Below are positions 1 through 8,150 of a stretch of DNA of 34,930 nucleotides, piece by piece. Location of the stretch: assembly GCA_026706565.1 (NCBI GenBank), contig JAPOYM010000042.1, forward strand, positions 1-34,930, given 5' to 3'. Position numbers and translations under genes: made by a program. Position 1 is the stretch's first letter, and each line of letters starts with the position of its first letter. Origin of the DNA: a bacterium. GTDB lineage: Bacteria; Actinomycetota; Acidimicrobiia; Acidimicrobiales; CATQHL01. The notes under the pieces were generated by a model that made no database searches, was not told the origin of the DNA, and worked only from the letters and a program-made list of their open reading frames with translations.

Positions 1-718
1 GGGCCACCTTGTCGTAGGCCTCGCCGGCGGCGTCGTCGAGGGTCTGGCCCAGCAGTTCGTAGCGGCCGTGGCCGGTCATCTCGATGAGCATGGTGTGCCC
101 GCCGGACACCAGCAGCACGATCATGGGGAGTTCGGGGCCGGGATCGGAGGTTGGAGCTGCCGCCTCGGTAGGCGCGGGGGCCGGGTCGGCCGGCCGGGGG
201 GCCGCTGCCGGGGTGTTGGCGCCGTCCGCCCGGCCGCCGGGAGTTGCCTCGTCCCTCGCGGCGGCCGCCGCTCGCCTCGCCGCCGCGTCGGGGCCGTTCG
301 TCCGACCGCCGGCGGCAGTACCGCCGATGTGGCCGGCACCGTCCAGGAAGGCGGCGTAGAGGTGGGCCTCGAGGTGGTTGACGGCCACGAACGGCACGTC
401 CCAGGCCAGTGCCAGGGCCTTGGCGGCCGAGACGCCGACGACGAGGGCGCCCAGCAGGCCCGGCCCGGCCGTGGCGGCCACCGCATCGGGAACCTCCAAC
501 TCGGCGTCGGTCAGCGCCTGCTCGACGGCGGCGGGAAGCAACTCCAAGTGGGCCCGGGAAGCGATCTCGGGCACGACGCCGCCGAACGCCCGGTGCAGGT
601 CGATCTGGCTAGTGACCACCGAGGAGCGCACCCGGTGGCCGCCGGCTACGACCGCAGCCGCGGTCTCGTCGCACGACGTCTCAATGCCCAGCACGGCGGC
701 GGCGGGGTCGTAGCTCAC
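1..718 (-). CDS. tsaD: tRNA N6-adenosine threonylcarbamoyltransferase TsaD (C-terminus beyond window edge)
   Basis: Manual minus-strand translation from GTG at 718: [16 protein letters not shown]...[17 protein letters not shown]...[14 protein letters not shown]...[42 protein letters not shown]; TsaD/Kae1 motifs. Not listed in the ORF track because it starts with GTG and is open at the edge. Confidence 0.95.
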   Translation of the reverse strand, partial: MSYDPAAAVLGIETSCDETAAAVVAGGHRVRSSVVTSQIDLHRAFGGVVPEIASRAHLELLPAAVEQALTDAELEVPDAVAATAGPGLLGALVVGVSAAKALALAWDVPFVAVNHLEAHLYAAFLDGAGHIGGTAAGGRTNGPDAAARRAAAAARDEATPGGRADGANTPAAAPRPADPAPAPTEAAAPTSDPGPELPMIVLLVSGGHTMLIEMTGHGRYELLGQTLDDAAGEAYDKVA

Positions 719-742
719 ACGACTCACGATACGTCGGCCACG

Positions 743-1528
743 CTAGGGCCTCACGAAACGGTCGCCTGACGGGGGGCTGGCGTCGGGGGGACGCAGGTAG
801 ACGGGTTCGGCAGCTTCGGGGGCGACCGCGGCGCCGGCCAGCGCCTGCTCGCGGCCCAGCAGAGCCACGGCACCGGGCGACGGGTAGAGCAACTCGGCGG
901 GCATCGGGTCCTCGGGGCTCGCGTTCCCGTTGCCTACGTGAACGAGGCAGCCAGCGGTGTAGTCGAGGAGGCCGTCGGGAGAAAAGATCACGTCGGCCCG
1001 CCCTTTGGGCGTGTCGAGGCGCGGGAGCACCAGGAACTCCAGCCTGCTGTCGAATCCCTTCTCGCCCGGCTGCTTCGTGAGGCCGGGAATGTGTCTCCTC
1101 TGGCCGGAGATCACTTCCGCGAGGTCGGTTTCGTCGACCTGGTAGGCGGCCCAGAAGACCTCGCCTCTGCGGGCGTCCAGGGCGCTGATTATGACCTCGC
1201 CCGATTCGACCAACGGGGCTGCGCCGAACGCCAAAGCCTCCAGGCTGCAGACCTGCACGACGCCGATGCCGAGCGCCGCGGCGGTGGCCTTGGCGGTGGC
1301 GAGTCCGGCCCGCAGCCCCGTGTAGAGCCCCGGGCCGTGGTCGACGGCGATGGCTTCTACGTCGCCCAGCGCTACCCCGGCCTGCTGGCAGACGAACCGC
1401 ATCTGCGGCGCCAGCGCCTCAGCGTGGCGTCGGGGCAACGCCAAGCGGGTCTCGGCGATGACGCCGTCCTCGGCCGCCAGAGCGCAGCCGCACTGGTCCG
1501 AGGCGCTCTCGATCCCCAGTATCAGCAT
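743..1528 (-). CDS. tsaB: tRNA threonylcarbamoyladenosine biosynthesis protein TsaB
   Basis: [17 protein letters not shown]...DHGPGLYTGLRAGLATAKATA; RBS AAGGAGG upstream; adjacent to tsaE and tsaD. Confidence 0.9.
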   Translation of the reverse strand: MLILGIESASDQCGCALAAEDGVIAETRLALPRRHAEALAPQMRFVCQQAGVALGDVEAIAVDHGPGLYTGLRAGLATAKATAAALGIGVVQVCSLEALAFGAAPLVESGEVIISALDARRGEVFWAAYQVDETDLAEVISGQRRHIPGLTKQPGEKGFDSRLEFLVLPRLDTPKGRADVIFSPDGLLDYTAGCLVHVGNGNASPEDPMPAELLYPSPGAVALLGREQALAGAAVAPEAAEPVYLRPPDASPPSGDRFVRP

Positions 1529-2109
1529 GAATCCTCCTTCAGCACAGACTCGGGCCCCTCGCGGCTGTGCCAGTCGGGGCCGCGGGGGGCGACGGTGACG
1601 ATCCGGTGGTCAGCGGTGTCGGGGAGACCGGCAGGATCGGGAGGGGCGGCGCCGGGATCGGGGAGAGCGGCGCCGGGATCGGGGAGGGCGGCGCCGGGAT
1701 CGGGCGGGAAGGCGAAGTGGAGGTCCAAGCGGTCGGTCGGGAGGGTCAGGCGATCGGCCCACTCCACGACCACGACGCCGCCGCTGTCGAACAGCTCCGG
1801 CAGGGCGAGGTCCTCGGCGTCGGCGTCGCCTTCGAGGCGGTAGGCGTCGATGTGGTGGATGATGAGCGGCGGGCCCGCACCCTGAAATGACTCGTAGGTG
1901 TTCGCCAGAGTGAAGGTGGGGCTAGTCACCGGGGTGGTGACGCCGAGCGCTCGGGCCAAGAAGCGCACGAAGGTGGTCTTGCCGGCGCCGAGGTCGCCGT
2001 TGAGGCCCAGCACGTCGCCCGGCCGCAGCACGGCGGCAACCGACTCGGCCAGTCGCTGCGTCGCCTGAAGGCCGCGCAACTCGACGAAGGATCGGCGTTC
2101 GGTCGTCAT
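1522..2109 (-). CDS. tsaE: tRNA threonylcarbamoyladenosine biosynthesis ATPase TsaE
   Basis: [23 protein letters not shown] (Walker A), [31 protein letters not shown]; start taken at ATG 2109 rather than the longer ORF. Confidence 0.92.
   Translation of the reverse strand: MTTERRSFVELRGLQATQRLAESVAAVLRPGDVLGLNGDLGAGKTTFVRFLARALGVTTPVTSPTFTLANTYESFQGAGPPLIIHHIDAYRLEGDADAEDLALPELFDSGGVVVVEWADRLTLPTDRLDLHFAFPPDPGAALPDPGAALPDPGAAPPDPAGLPDTADHRIVTVAPRGPDWHSREGPESVLKEDSC
1634..1708 (-). repeat. 21-bp in-frame tandem repeat encoding (PDPGAAL)n in TsaE
   Basis: About 3.5 copies of ggatcggggagagcggcgccg; protein [26 protein letters not shown]. Confidence 0.85.
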
Positions 2110-2165
2110 GCTCCTCGAAGTGTGCCCCGGCGTCAGCGGCGAGCGACACCCGAGACGGCGTGCTC

Positions 2166-2191
2166 TGGATTCCGGCCTGCGCCAGAATGAC
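2166..2191. repeat. dispersed palindromic intergenic repeat copy 1
   Basis: tggattccggcctgcgccagaatgac. Confidence 0.85.
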
Positions 2192-2231
2192 AAGTGAGGG
2201 GCGGACCGAGTTGGGCATCCGCGGCACGGGC

Positions 2232-2831
2232 TCAGGTTTGGCGGGGCTCCATTGCCTCCATGAGGGAGAGCCTGGCGCGGACTAGGTCGGCGCGGGTCTC
2301 GGCGACCCGTTCGCTGCCGCCTCGCAGCAGGGCGGCCGGGTGGTAGGTGGGCACGAGCACCACCCCGTCGCCCCAAGCGTAGCGCTTGCCGCGCAGCCGG
2401 GTGATGCCCTCGGTGGTGTCCAGCAGCACCTTGGTGGCGAAGTTGCCGAGCGTGACCAGCACCCGGGGCGCCACCAGCTCCACCTGACGCTGCAGGTAGG
2501 GGCGGCAGGCGGCGATCTCCTCGGGCTCCGGATCACGGTTCTCGGGCGGGCGGCACTTCACCACGTTGGCGATGTACACCGCCGAGCGGTCGAGTCCCAC
2601 CTCCTGGGCCAGCAGCTCGTCGAGCAGCTTCCCGGAGCGGCCCACGAACGGCAGCCCTTGGCGGTCCTCCTCGGCGCCGGGCCCCTCCCCCACGAGCATC
2701 AGGTCGGCGTCGGGGTCGCCGGTGCCGAACACCACGGTGGTGCGCCCCTCCGACAGCGGGCAACGGGTACAGGCCGACGCTGCCGCCGCCAACTCGCCCA
2801 ACTCCAGGGAACCGAAGTCCACGTCGCTCAT
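2232..2831 (-). CDS. uracil-DNA glycosylase, 4Fe-4S family 4/5-like
   Basis: [54 protein letters not shown]...[21 protein letters not shown]. Confidence 0.93.
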   Translation of the reverse strand: MSDVDFGSLELGELAAAASACTRCPLSEGRTTVVFGTGDPDADLMLVGEGPGAEEDRQGLPFVGRSGKLLDELLAQEVGLDRSAVYIANVVKCRPPENRDPEPEEIAACRPYLQRQVELVAPRVLVTLGNFATKVLLDTTEGITRLRGKRYAWGDGVVLVPTYHPAALLRGGSERVAETRADLVRARLSLMEAMEPRQT

Positions 2832-2878
2832 CGGATGTTGCCTAGCCGCGGAGGCGGGAAGTCACCCCCGAGAAGCCG

Positions 2879-3466
2879 TCACTCGGCGGGCTCGGGTTCG
2901 GGGCCGAAGATGTCCCCCAACGGGCAGGTGAAGCCCGCCACCACGTCGAACCCGTCGAGGGCGCCGCTGCCGATGATCGTCTCGACAGGCCGGCCGGGGC
3001 GGTGTACGTCCACGGACCGCCGCTGCGGGTACACCACCCAGACGAGGCGCACGCCGTGACTGAGCCACATGCGCGCCTTGTCGTGCGTCGCCCACCCTCT
3101 GTCGCTGGGCGAGGCCACCTCCACTACCAGGTCGGGAACGACTTCGGCGTAGCCGTCCACTTCGGTGCCCAGCGGCATTCGCTGAACCGAGGTGAAGGCG
3201 AGGTCGGGCTCGCGCACCGTGTCGGGGTCGCGCTCCAGCCAAACGCCCGAATCCGAACCCACCACCGTGCCCAGCCGCCCCGCGTCGGCGAAATCCACAA
3301 GCCTCGCCCCCAACCTCACCACGACCGAGCCGTGTCGCTGCCCTGCTGGCATGGTCTCACAGAACTCCCCTCGGATCAGTTCGCCGCGCACACCCTGCAC
3401 GTCGAGGCGCAACAGGTCGGCCGCCGTCAGCAGTGCTGTCTCGCTTCTCGCCTCGGTGATCGTCAT
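2879..3466 (-). CDS. Uma2 family (DUF820-type) restriction endonuclease-like protein
   Basis: [15 protein letters not shown]...[47 protein letters not shown]. Confidence 0.85.
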   Translation of the reverse strand: MTITEARSETALLTAADLLRLDVQGVRGELIRGEFCETMPAGQRHGSVVVRLGARLVDFADAGRLGTVVGSDSGVWLERDPDTVREPDLAFTSVQRMPLGTEVDGYAEVVPDLVVEVASPSDRGWATHDKARMWLSHGVRLVWVVYPQRRSVDVHRPGRPVETIIGSGALDGFDVVAGFTCPLGDIFGPEPEPAE

Positions 3467-3557
3467 GCTCGCTCACTCCCCTCCCGGCCCGCACACCCTA
3501 CCGCAGCGACACTGCGGAGGCGGAACTGCGCCAGCGCCCGGCGGGGGCCTCGGGGGG

Positions 3558-5258
3558 TCAGCTGCCGACGGTTAGGACTGAGCTCCCTAGCCAGCGGTCC
3601 TCGGGGGGCTGGGCGGGGAGGTAGCGGGCGGGGGGCAGGAGGCGGTTGCTCCAAGTGGCGCCGTCGCGCTCCTGGAGGGCGAACTCCACCCGTCCGCTGG
3701 CCCGCAGGCGGGCGATGATGCGCACCTGGGTGTCGCTCACCGTCATGGCGCTGCTGCCGAGCCACTGATCCACCCTGGCGTTGCGGGGCAGCAGCCTCGC
3801 CGCGGGCAGGATGCGATCCGACCACCCGCCGCCGGTGCCGCGGGCCTGCAGGGCGAACTCCACCCGGTCGTCGCTGGACCGCTTGCGCACCACGATGCGC
3901 ACCTCCGCTTCGCCGCTGGTGGGGATGAGGTCGGTGCCGCCGGAGGAGGCCTGCGTGGTGGGCGGCGGGGCGGGCGGCGGCAGCGCCTGCGTAGTCGTGG
4001 TCGTGGCGACCGCGGCGGCGCAGTCGACGATGAACTCGAAGATGAAGTCGTCGGCGCCGCCGGCCCGCCAAGTGCGGGTCTGGGTGGTGCCGGCGGCCAC
4101 GCCGCAGTTGGAGGGCAGGTCGCTGATGGTGGCGGTGACCGTGCAGCCTTCGACGTTGTTGGACGTGAGGCTGCGGGCCAAGGCGAGGTACATGCCGCCC
4201 GGGCCGAAGAGGGTGAGTCCGTGCTCTTCGTCGTGAACGGTGAAACGCCCTTCGTTGAGGGGAGCGGCGAACCCTCCGCCCGGACGCCTGACGATGGTGG
4301 CCGAACTCGGGGCGCCGATGGCCGGCGGGAGAGTGCCGGAGGCCACGCCCCCGCAGGAACGGCTGATCTCGTAGGAGGCGGTGCCCTGGTTGTTGGAGTT
4401 GCGGACGTTCTGCACGATTGCGATGCGCCCGTAGGGGAGTTGCACCAGCTTCCCGAGCTCGACGGTCATGGCACCGTCGTTGCCTGCGCTGCTGGTGTCG
4501 AAGGTGAGCCCGCCGGAGTCGGTGATCCTGAACGGGGCGGGCGCGTTCTGGATCGTCACGTCGAACTTGCAGGAGCCGTTGCTGGGAATGCCGGGGAACG
4601 CCTGCTTCACGGTGCCGTCGTCGCCGCCTTGGAGGGTGAGCACGAAGACCTTGTTGCAGCCGCGCCCGCTGCGGGTGGCGCTGTTGGGCCCCACGCGGAT
4701 GCGGAACGTGGAGGCCTCCACGGCGCGCTCGGCCCGGGCCTCCAAGGCGGAGTCGTAGGACGACCGGGGCAGTGCTTCGATGGCGTCCTCGGGCTCGATG
4801 TGGAACGTCACGTTGATGGAGGCGTCGCAGGCGCCGTTCGTCTTGCGTTGCGCCTGAACGGCAGTGGCGCCGCCGCGGGCGCTGTCGTTGGTCATCACCT
4901 CGTCGGCCCAGTTGCTGCCGTCCCAGCTGACCTCGGCCTCGCAGATGCTGCCCGGTTGGCTGGATTCGTTGCGGGCGGTGGCTGTGATGGTGTAGGTGCA
5001 GTTCAGGTTCAGGATCTGGGCGGTGTTCCCCTTCGGATCCAGCCAGCCGGACTCCCAGTCGCCGTGACCCGTCGACTCGCCGCAGCCTCCGAAGGAGTCG
5101 ACGAAGACCTTCACCTCCCAGTCGGAGTTGCTGGCCTCCGCGTTGGCGAACGTGAACCCGGTGACCTGAGCCGACGCGGACGATCCGACGGCCACCAGCG
5201 TGGTCGCCGTCAAGGCCACCGCCAGCAGGGACAGTCGCAGGCGTTTGAAGTTCAACAC
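3558..5258 (-). CDS. secreted Cys-containing protein of unknown function (paralog 1 of 4) with duplicated C-terminal module
   Basis: Signal peptide MLNFKRLRLSLLAVALTATTLVAVGSSASAQ; shares a Cys-patterned domain (IVQN...YEISRSCGG...LNEGRFTV...C..C...FEFIVDC) with the three following genes; C-terminal DQWLGSSAMTV / DRWLGSSVLTV repeat. Confidence 0.85.
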   Translation of the reverse strand: MLNFKRLRLSLLAVALTATTLVAVGSSASAQVTGFTFANAEASNSDWEVKVFVDSFGGCGESTGHGDWESGWLDPKGNTAQILNLNCTYTITATARNESSQPGSICEAEVSWDGSNWADEVMTNDSARGGATAVQAQRKTNGACDASINVTFHIEPEDAIEALPRSSYDSALEARAERAVEASTFRIRVGPNSATRSGRGCNKVFVLTLQGGDDGTVKQAFPGIPSNGSCKFDVTIQNAPAPFRITDSGGLTFDTSSAGNDGAMTVELGKLVQLPYGRIAIVQNVRNSNNQGTASYEISRSCGGVASGTLPPAIGAPSSATIVRRPGGGFAAPLNEGRFTVHDEEHGLTLFGPGGMYLALARSLTSNNVEGCTVTATISDLPSNCGVAAGTTQTRTWRAGGADDFIFEFIVDCAAAVATTTTTQALPPPAPPPTTQASSGGTDLIPTSGEAEVRIVVRKRSSDDRVEFALQARGTGGGWSDRILPAARLLPRNARVDQWLGSSAMTVSDTQVRIIARLRASGRVEFALQERDGATWSNRLLPPARYLPAQPPEDRWLGSSVLTVGS

Positions 5259-5411
5259 GGCGCGCCCTCCTTTCCGACGCCGGGCAGCGGACCCCGACTA
5301 GGTCCCGTGCCGAGTGCCGGCTGTTGAGATTCCGGCGAAGGTCAAGGTTAGTAGCCTTCGGTGGCCGACGGGCGGATAGGCGCCGCCCGCGGCTCGGCGG
5401 CGGGCATCCGC

Positions 5412-6839
5412 TCAGCCCGCGAACATGTCCATGACCGGTCCGTCCGCAACCGGGCCCGCGTCCTGCGCCGCCGGGGCGGGCGGCGGCGGGGCGGAGGGCG
5501 GCGGCGGGGCGGAGGGCGAGAGGGGCGCGGCGTCCTGCGGCGGCGGGGCGGCCGGCGAGAGAGGCGCGGCGTCCACCGGCGGCGCCTCCTGGGCCTCGGC
5601 GGGCTGGGTGCAAGTGATGTCGAAGGTGAAGTCGAAAGCTGTCAGCGGTTCGGCGACGGTCCAGACGAGCGAGCGGATGGCGCCGCCGGCCACGCTGCAA
5701 CGCTCCGGCACGCCGAGGACGGTGGCGATGACAGAGCACCCCACGAGGGTGTCGGCCGCCGCTCGGGAAGCTGTCGCGGCGTAGGTGTAGACAGGGCCGA
5801 AGTTGGGCGCTGCGGGCGAATGCACCGTGAAGCGGCCCTCGCTGAGCGGCACCGTGGCGGACGACGGGGGCGGGCCGTCGTGCGAGAGGCCACCGCACTC
5901 GCGCGCGACTGCGTAGGAGACCTCGCCGCGGTTCTGCGAGCCGGCGACGTTCTGCACGATGGATATGCGGGCGTGCGGCAGGGCGGCCAGCGAGGTGAGG
6001 TCGACCAGGATGGTGCCGCCGGTGTCCTCGAAACGAACGGCGCGGCCCTCCCGGGCGGCGAAGGGAGGGGCCGCCCCCAAGACGGTGGCCCGGCGCAGGC
6101 AGGCGTCTAGGACCTGCCCCACGTCCACCGACGCGGGCGCCCCGTCGCCCGCCACGGTGATGAGGTACGTGTGCTCGCAGCCGACGGGCACTCGGGCGTC
6201 GGGCGCGTAGTCCGGCTCGATGAGCACTTCGAAGTCGACCAGCGGCGCGGCGGCGCGGGCCAGGGCCGCCAGTTCGGCGTTGGCGGAGGCGCCCGGAAGG
6301 TCGGCCACCACCGTGGCGGCGTCGATCTTGAAGCGGGTCTCGGAGACGCCGCGGCACCCCGAGCCGGGCGCCTGGCGTATCGAGAGCCTGTGCTGCCCGT
6401 CGGGCCTGGTGACGCTGAGCAGGGGGAGGCTCACGTAGTCGGAGTCGCCGGGGTCGGCGCCCCACGCTGCCTGCGGGGTCACGGTGCAGGCGTCCCGCGA
6501 GGCGTCGCGCAGGGTCGCGAAGATCTCGTAGACGCACTCCTGGAAGCCGAACTGCGCCGCGGCCTCGTCTCCTGCCTCTATCCAGTGGCTGGTGTACGTC
6601 GTGACCCCTTCTTCGGAGGCACAGCGATTGAGAGTGCGGGCGGTCACCCGGACCTGCCACCGCTCGTCGGGGCCGGTCGAGCGTTCGGCGTTGTCGAGAG
6701 TGTTGCGGAATATGAGCGGCGTGGTGGGCGGCGGATCGTCGTCGTCGCTCTGCGCCGACACGGGCGACAGGCTGAGCGCCGCGGCGAGCGAAAGCGCCGC
6801 GGCGAGCACTAGCCCTCGGCCCCCTCGAAGGTGTGACAC
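5412..6839 (-). CDS. secreted Cys-containing protein of unknown function (paralog 2 of 4), Pro-rich tail
   Basis: Signal peptide; ISIVQNVAGSQNRGEVSYAVARECGG...LSEGRFTVHS...FDFTFDITC then Pro/Ala-rich linker and C-terminal GPVMDMFAG. Confidence 0.85.
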   Translation of the reverse strand: MSHLRGGRGLVLAAALSLAAALSLSPVSAQSDDDDPPPTTPLIFRNTLDNAERSTGPDERWQVRVTARTLNRCASEEGVTTYTSHWIEAGDEAAAQFGFQECVYEIFATLRDASRDACTVTPQAAWGADPGDSDYVSLPLLSVTRPDGQHRLSIRQAPGSGCRGVSETRFKIDAATVVADLPGASANAELAALARAAAPLVDFEVLIEPDYAPDARVPVGCEHTYLITVAGDGAPASVDVGQVLDACLRRATVLGAAPPFAAREGRAVRFEDTGGTILVDLTSLAALPHARISIVQNVAGSQNRGEVSYAVARECGGLSHDGPPPSSATVPLSEGRFTVHSPAAPNFGPVYTYAATASRAAADTLVGCSVIATVLGVPERCSVAGGAIRSLVWTVAEPLTAFDFTFDITCTQPAEAQEAPPVDAAPLSPAAPPPQDAAPLSPSAPPPPSAPPPPAPAAQDAGPVADGPVMDMFAG

Positions 6840-6955
6840 GCTCAGTCTCCCTCAACCTCGGCATTCAACGGGTGTACCGGCCGATCCCCTCCTCGCTCCA
6901 TCGTAGCGACATCGCCGCCGACGGTGGCGGGATTCTCCGCCTTCGGACCGGGCCG

Positions 6956-8035
6956 TCAGCCCGTGGGGGCGTCGAGGGGAGGGCCGACCTCGGGCGGCGG
7001 CTCGGGGGGCGGTGGCGGAGCGGGCGCAGGCGGCGGAGCAGGCGGCGGCAACTCGGGCGGCGGAGGCGGGACAGGCGGAGGCGCAGGCGCAGGCTGGGGC
7101 GGAGGCGGCGGAGGCGGCGGAGGCGGCGGAGGCGGCGGAGGTGGCGGGGCTTGGGCGGGCTGGGGCTCGCTGCAGACGACAAGCACCTCGAAGATCACCC
7201 GGCCGTCTGCGTCGGCGTCGGTGAGCAGGTTCTTCGAGTCGCCGCTCGAGTAGCCGAACACGCAGTGGGCAGGAACTTCCGACGCTAGGAGCTTCACCCC
7301 GCACGGCTCTCCCCGACCGTTGACGGCAGGTGTGCTGTAGCCGTCGGCAGTGGGCCCGATAGCGGCGGAGACGTTGTAGGTGCCCTCCCGGAGTTCCACG
7401 GTGGACCAACGCTCGAAGGTTCTCCCCGCGGGCACCGCTTCAAGCTGGCCGGGGAGTTCGCCCAACGCGCACTCCCCGATCTCGAGCCGGTAGCCGATTC
7501 TGCCCCTGTGGGAGTCGCCGGCGACGGTCTGCACGAGGTGTACGGTGCGGACGGCCACCCGCACCCGCAGCGTGACGTAAGAGTTCCGGCCCCGCACGTC
7601 CCGCGCCCTGTTGGCGCCGCCCGGGGCGTCGAACCCGGCGGGCGGCACCACCTCGACGTTGTAGCGGCAGTTAGTGGCGGTCGTCCTGCCGGCCACCGTC
7701 GCGGTGTCGCCCGCTACTCGCAGCACCGCGCGGATGCGGCCCCCGACCGATTCGGTGGTGGCGCTCGCGGACCTGCACTCGGCGTGCGACCCCGGCACTG
7801 GGGCGGCGACCACAGTGAAGCGGGTGTTGGCGACGGCGCTGGCGCTGCGAAGATCGGAGGTTGTGCCGGTGTCGTCCTTGTAGCCGGTGTCGACGACGGT
7901 CACGGTGATGGTGCCCGACGGCTCGGCGTCTTGGGCGACCGCCGGCACCGAGGTGAGGGCCGCCGCGGCGGCGAGAAGGCAGAATGCGGCGGCCGTCGCC
8001 GACCCGGTTCGCCGCGGCGGTAGCCGTTCGATCAA
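6956..8035 (-). CDS. secreted protein of unknown function (paralog 3 of 4), long polyproline tail
   Basis: Signal peptide; TRFTVVAAPVPGSHAECRS...NCRYNVEVVPPAGFDAPGGANRARDV; TVELREGTYNV; FEVLVVC; uninterrupted Pro run; C-terminal GPPLDAPTG. Confidence 0.85.
   Translation of the reverse strand: MIERLPPRRTGSATAAAFCLLAAAAALTSVPAVAQDAEPSGTITVTVVDTGYKDDTGTTSDLRSASAVANTRFTVVAAPVPGSHAECRSASATTESVGGRIRAVLRVAGDTATVAGRTTATNCRYNVEVVPPAGFDAPGGANRARDVRGRNSYVTLRVRVAVRTVHLVQTVAGDSHRGRIGYRLEIGECALGELPGQLEAVPAGRTFERWSTVELREGTYNVSAAIGPTADGYSTPAVNGRGEPCGVKLLASEVPAHCVFGYSSGDSKNLLTDADADGRVIFEVLVVCSEPQPAQAPPPPPPPPPPPPPPPPPQPAPAPPPVPPPPPELPPPAPPPAPAPPPPPEPPPEVGPPLDAPTG
7090..7146 (-). repeat. 9-bp GGCGGCGGA tandem repeat encoding a polyproline run
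   Basis: ggcggaggcggcggaggcggcggaggcggcggaggcggcggagg on + strand. Confidence 0.85.
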
Positions 8036-8098
8036 GGCACCGATCGTAGCACTGCCGCGCCGGGTTTCCGTTGCGGGCGGCGCCTGGGGGCAAAACGG

Positions 8099-8128
8099 CG
8101 AGGGGGCCGGCCGCGGCCGGCCCCCTCG
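8099..8128 (-). terminator. rho-independent terminator: perfect 30-nt palindrome followed by TTTT on the minus strand
   Basis: cgagggggccggccgcggccggccccctcg; adjacent + strand caaaacgg gives CCGTTTTG on the minus strand, downstream of the 8151-9659 gene. Confidence 0.85.
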
Positions 8129-8150
8129 GGGTTAGGAATCGTGGGGTGGA

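Noticed and set aside
3463-6864. 1133-aa minus-strand ORF
   Set aside because: Arg/His/Pro-rich out-of-frame translation across two signal-peptide-bearing genes; a high-GC artefact
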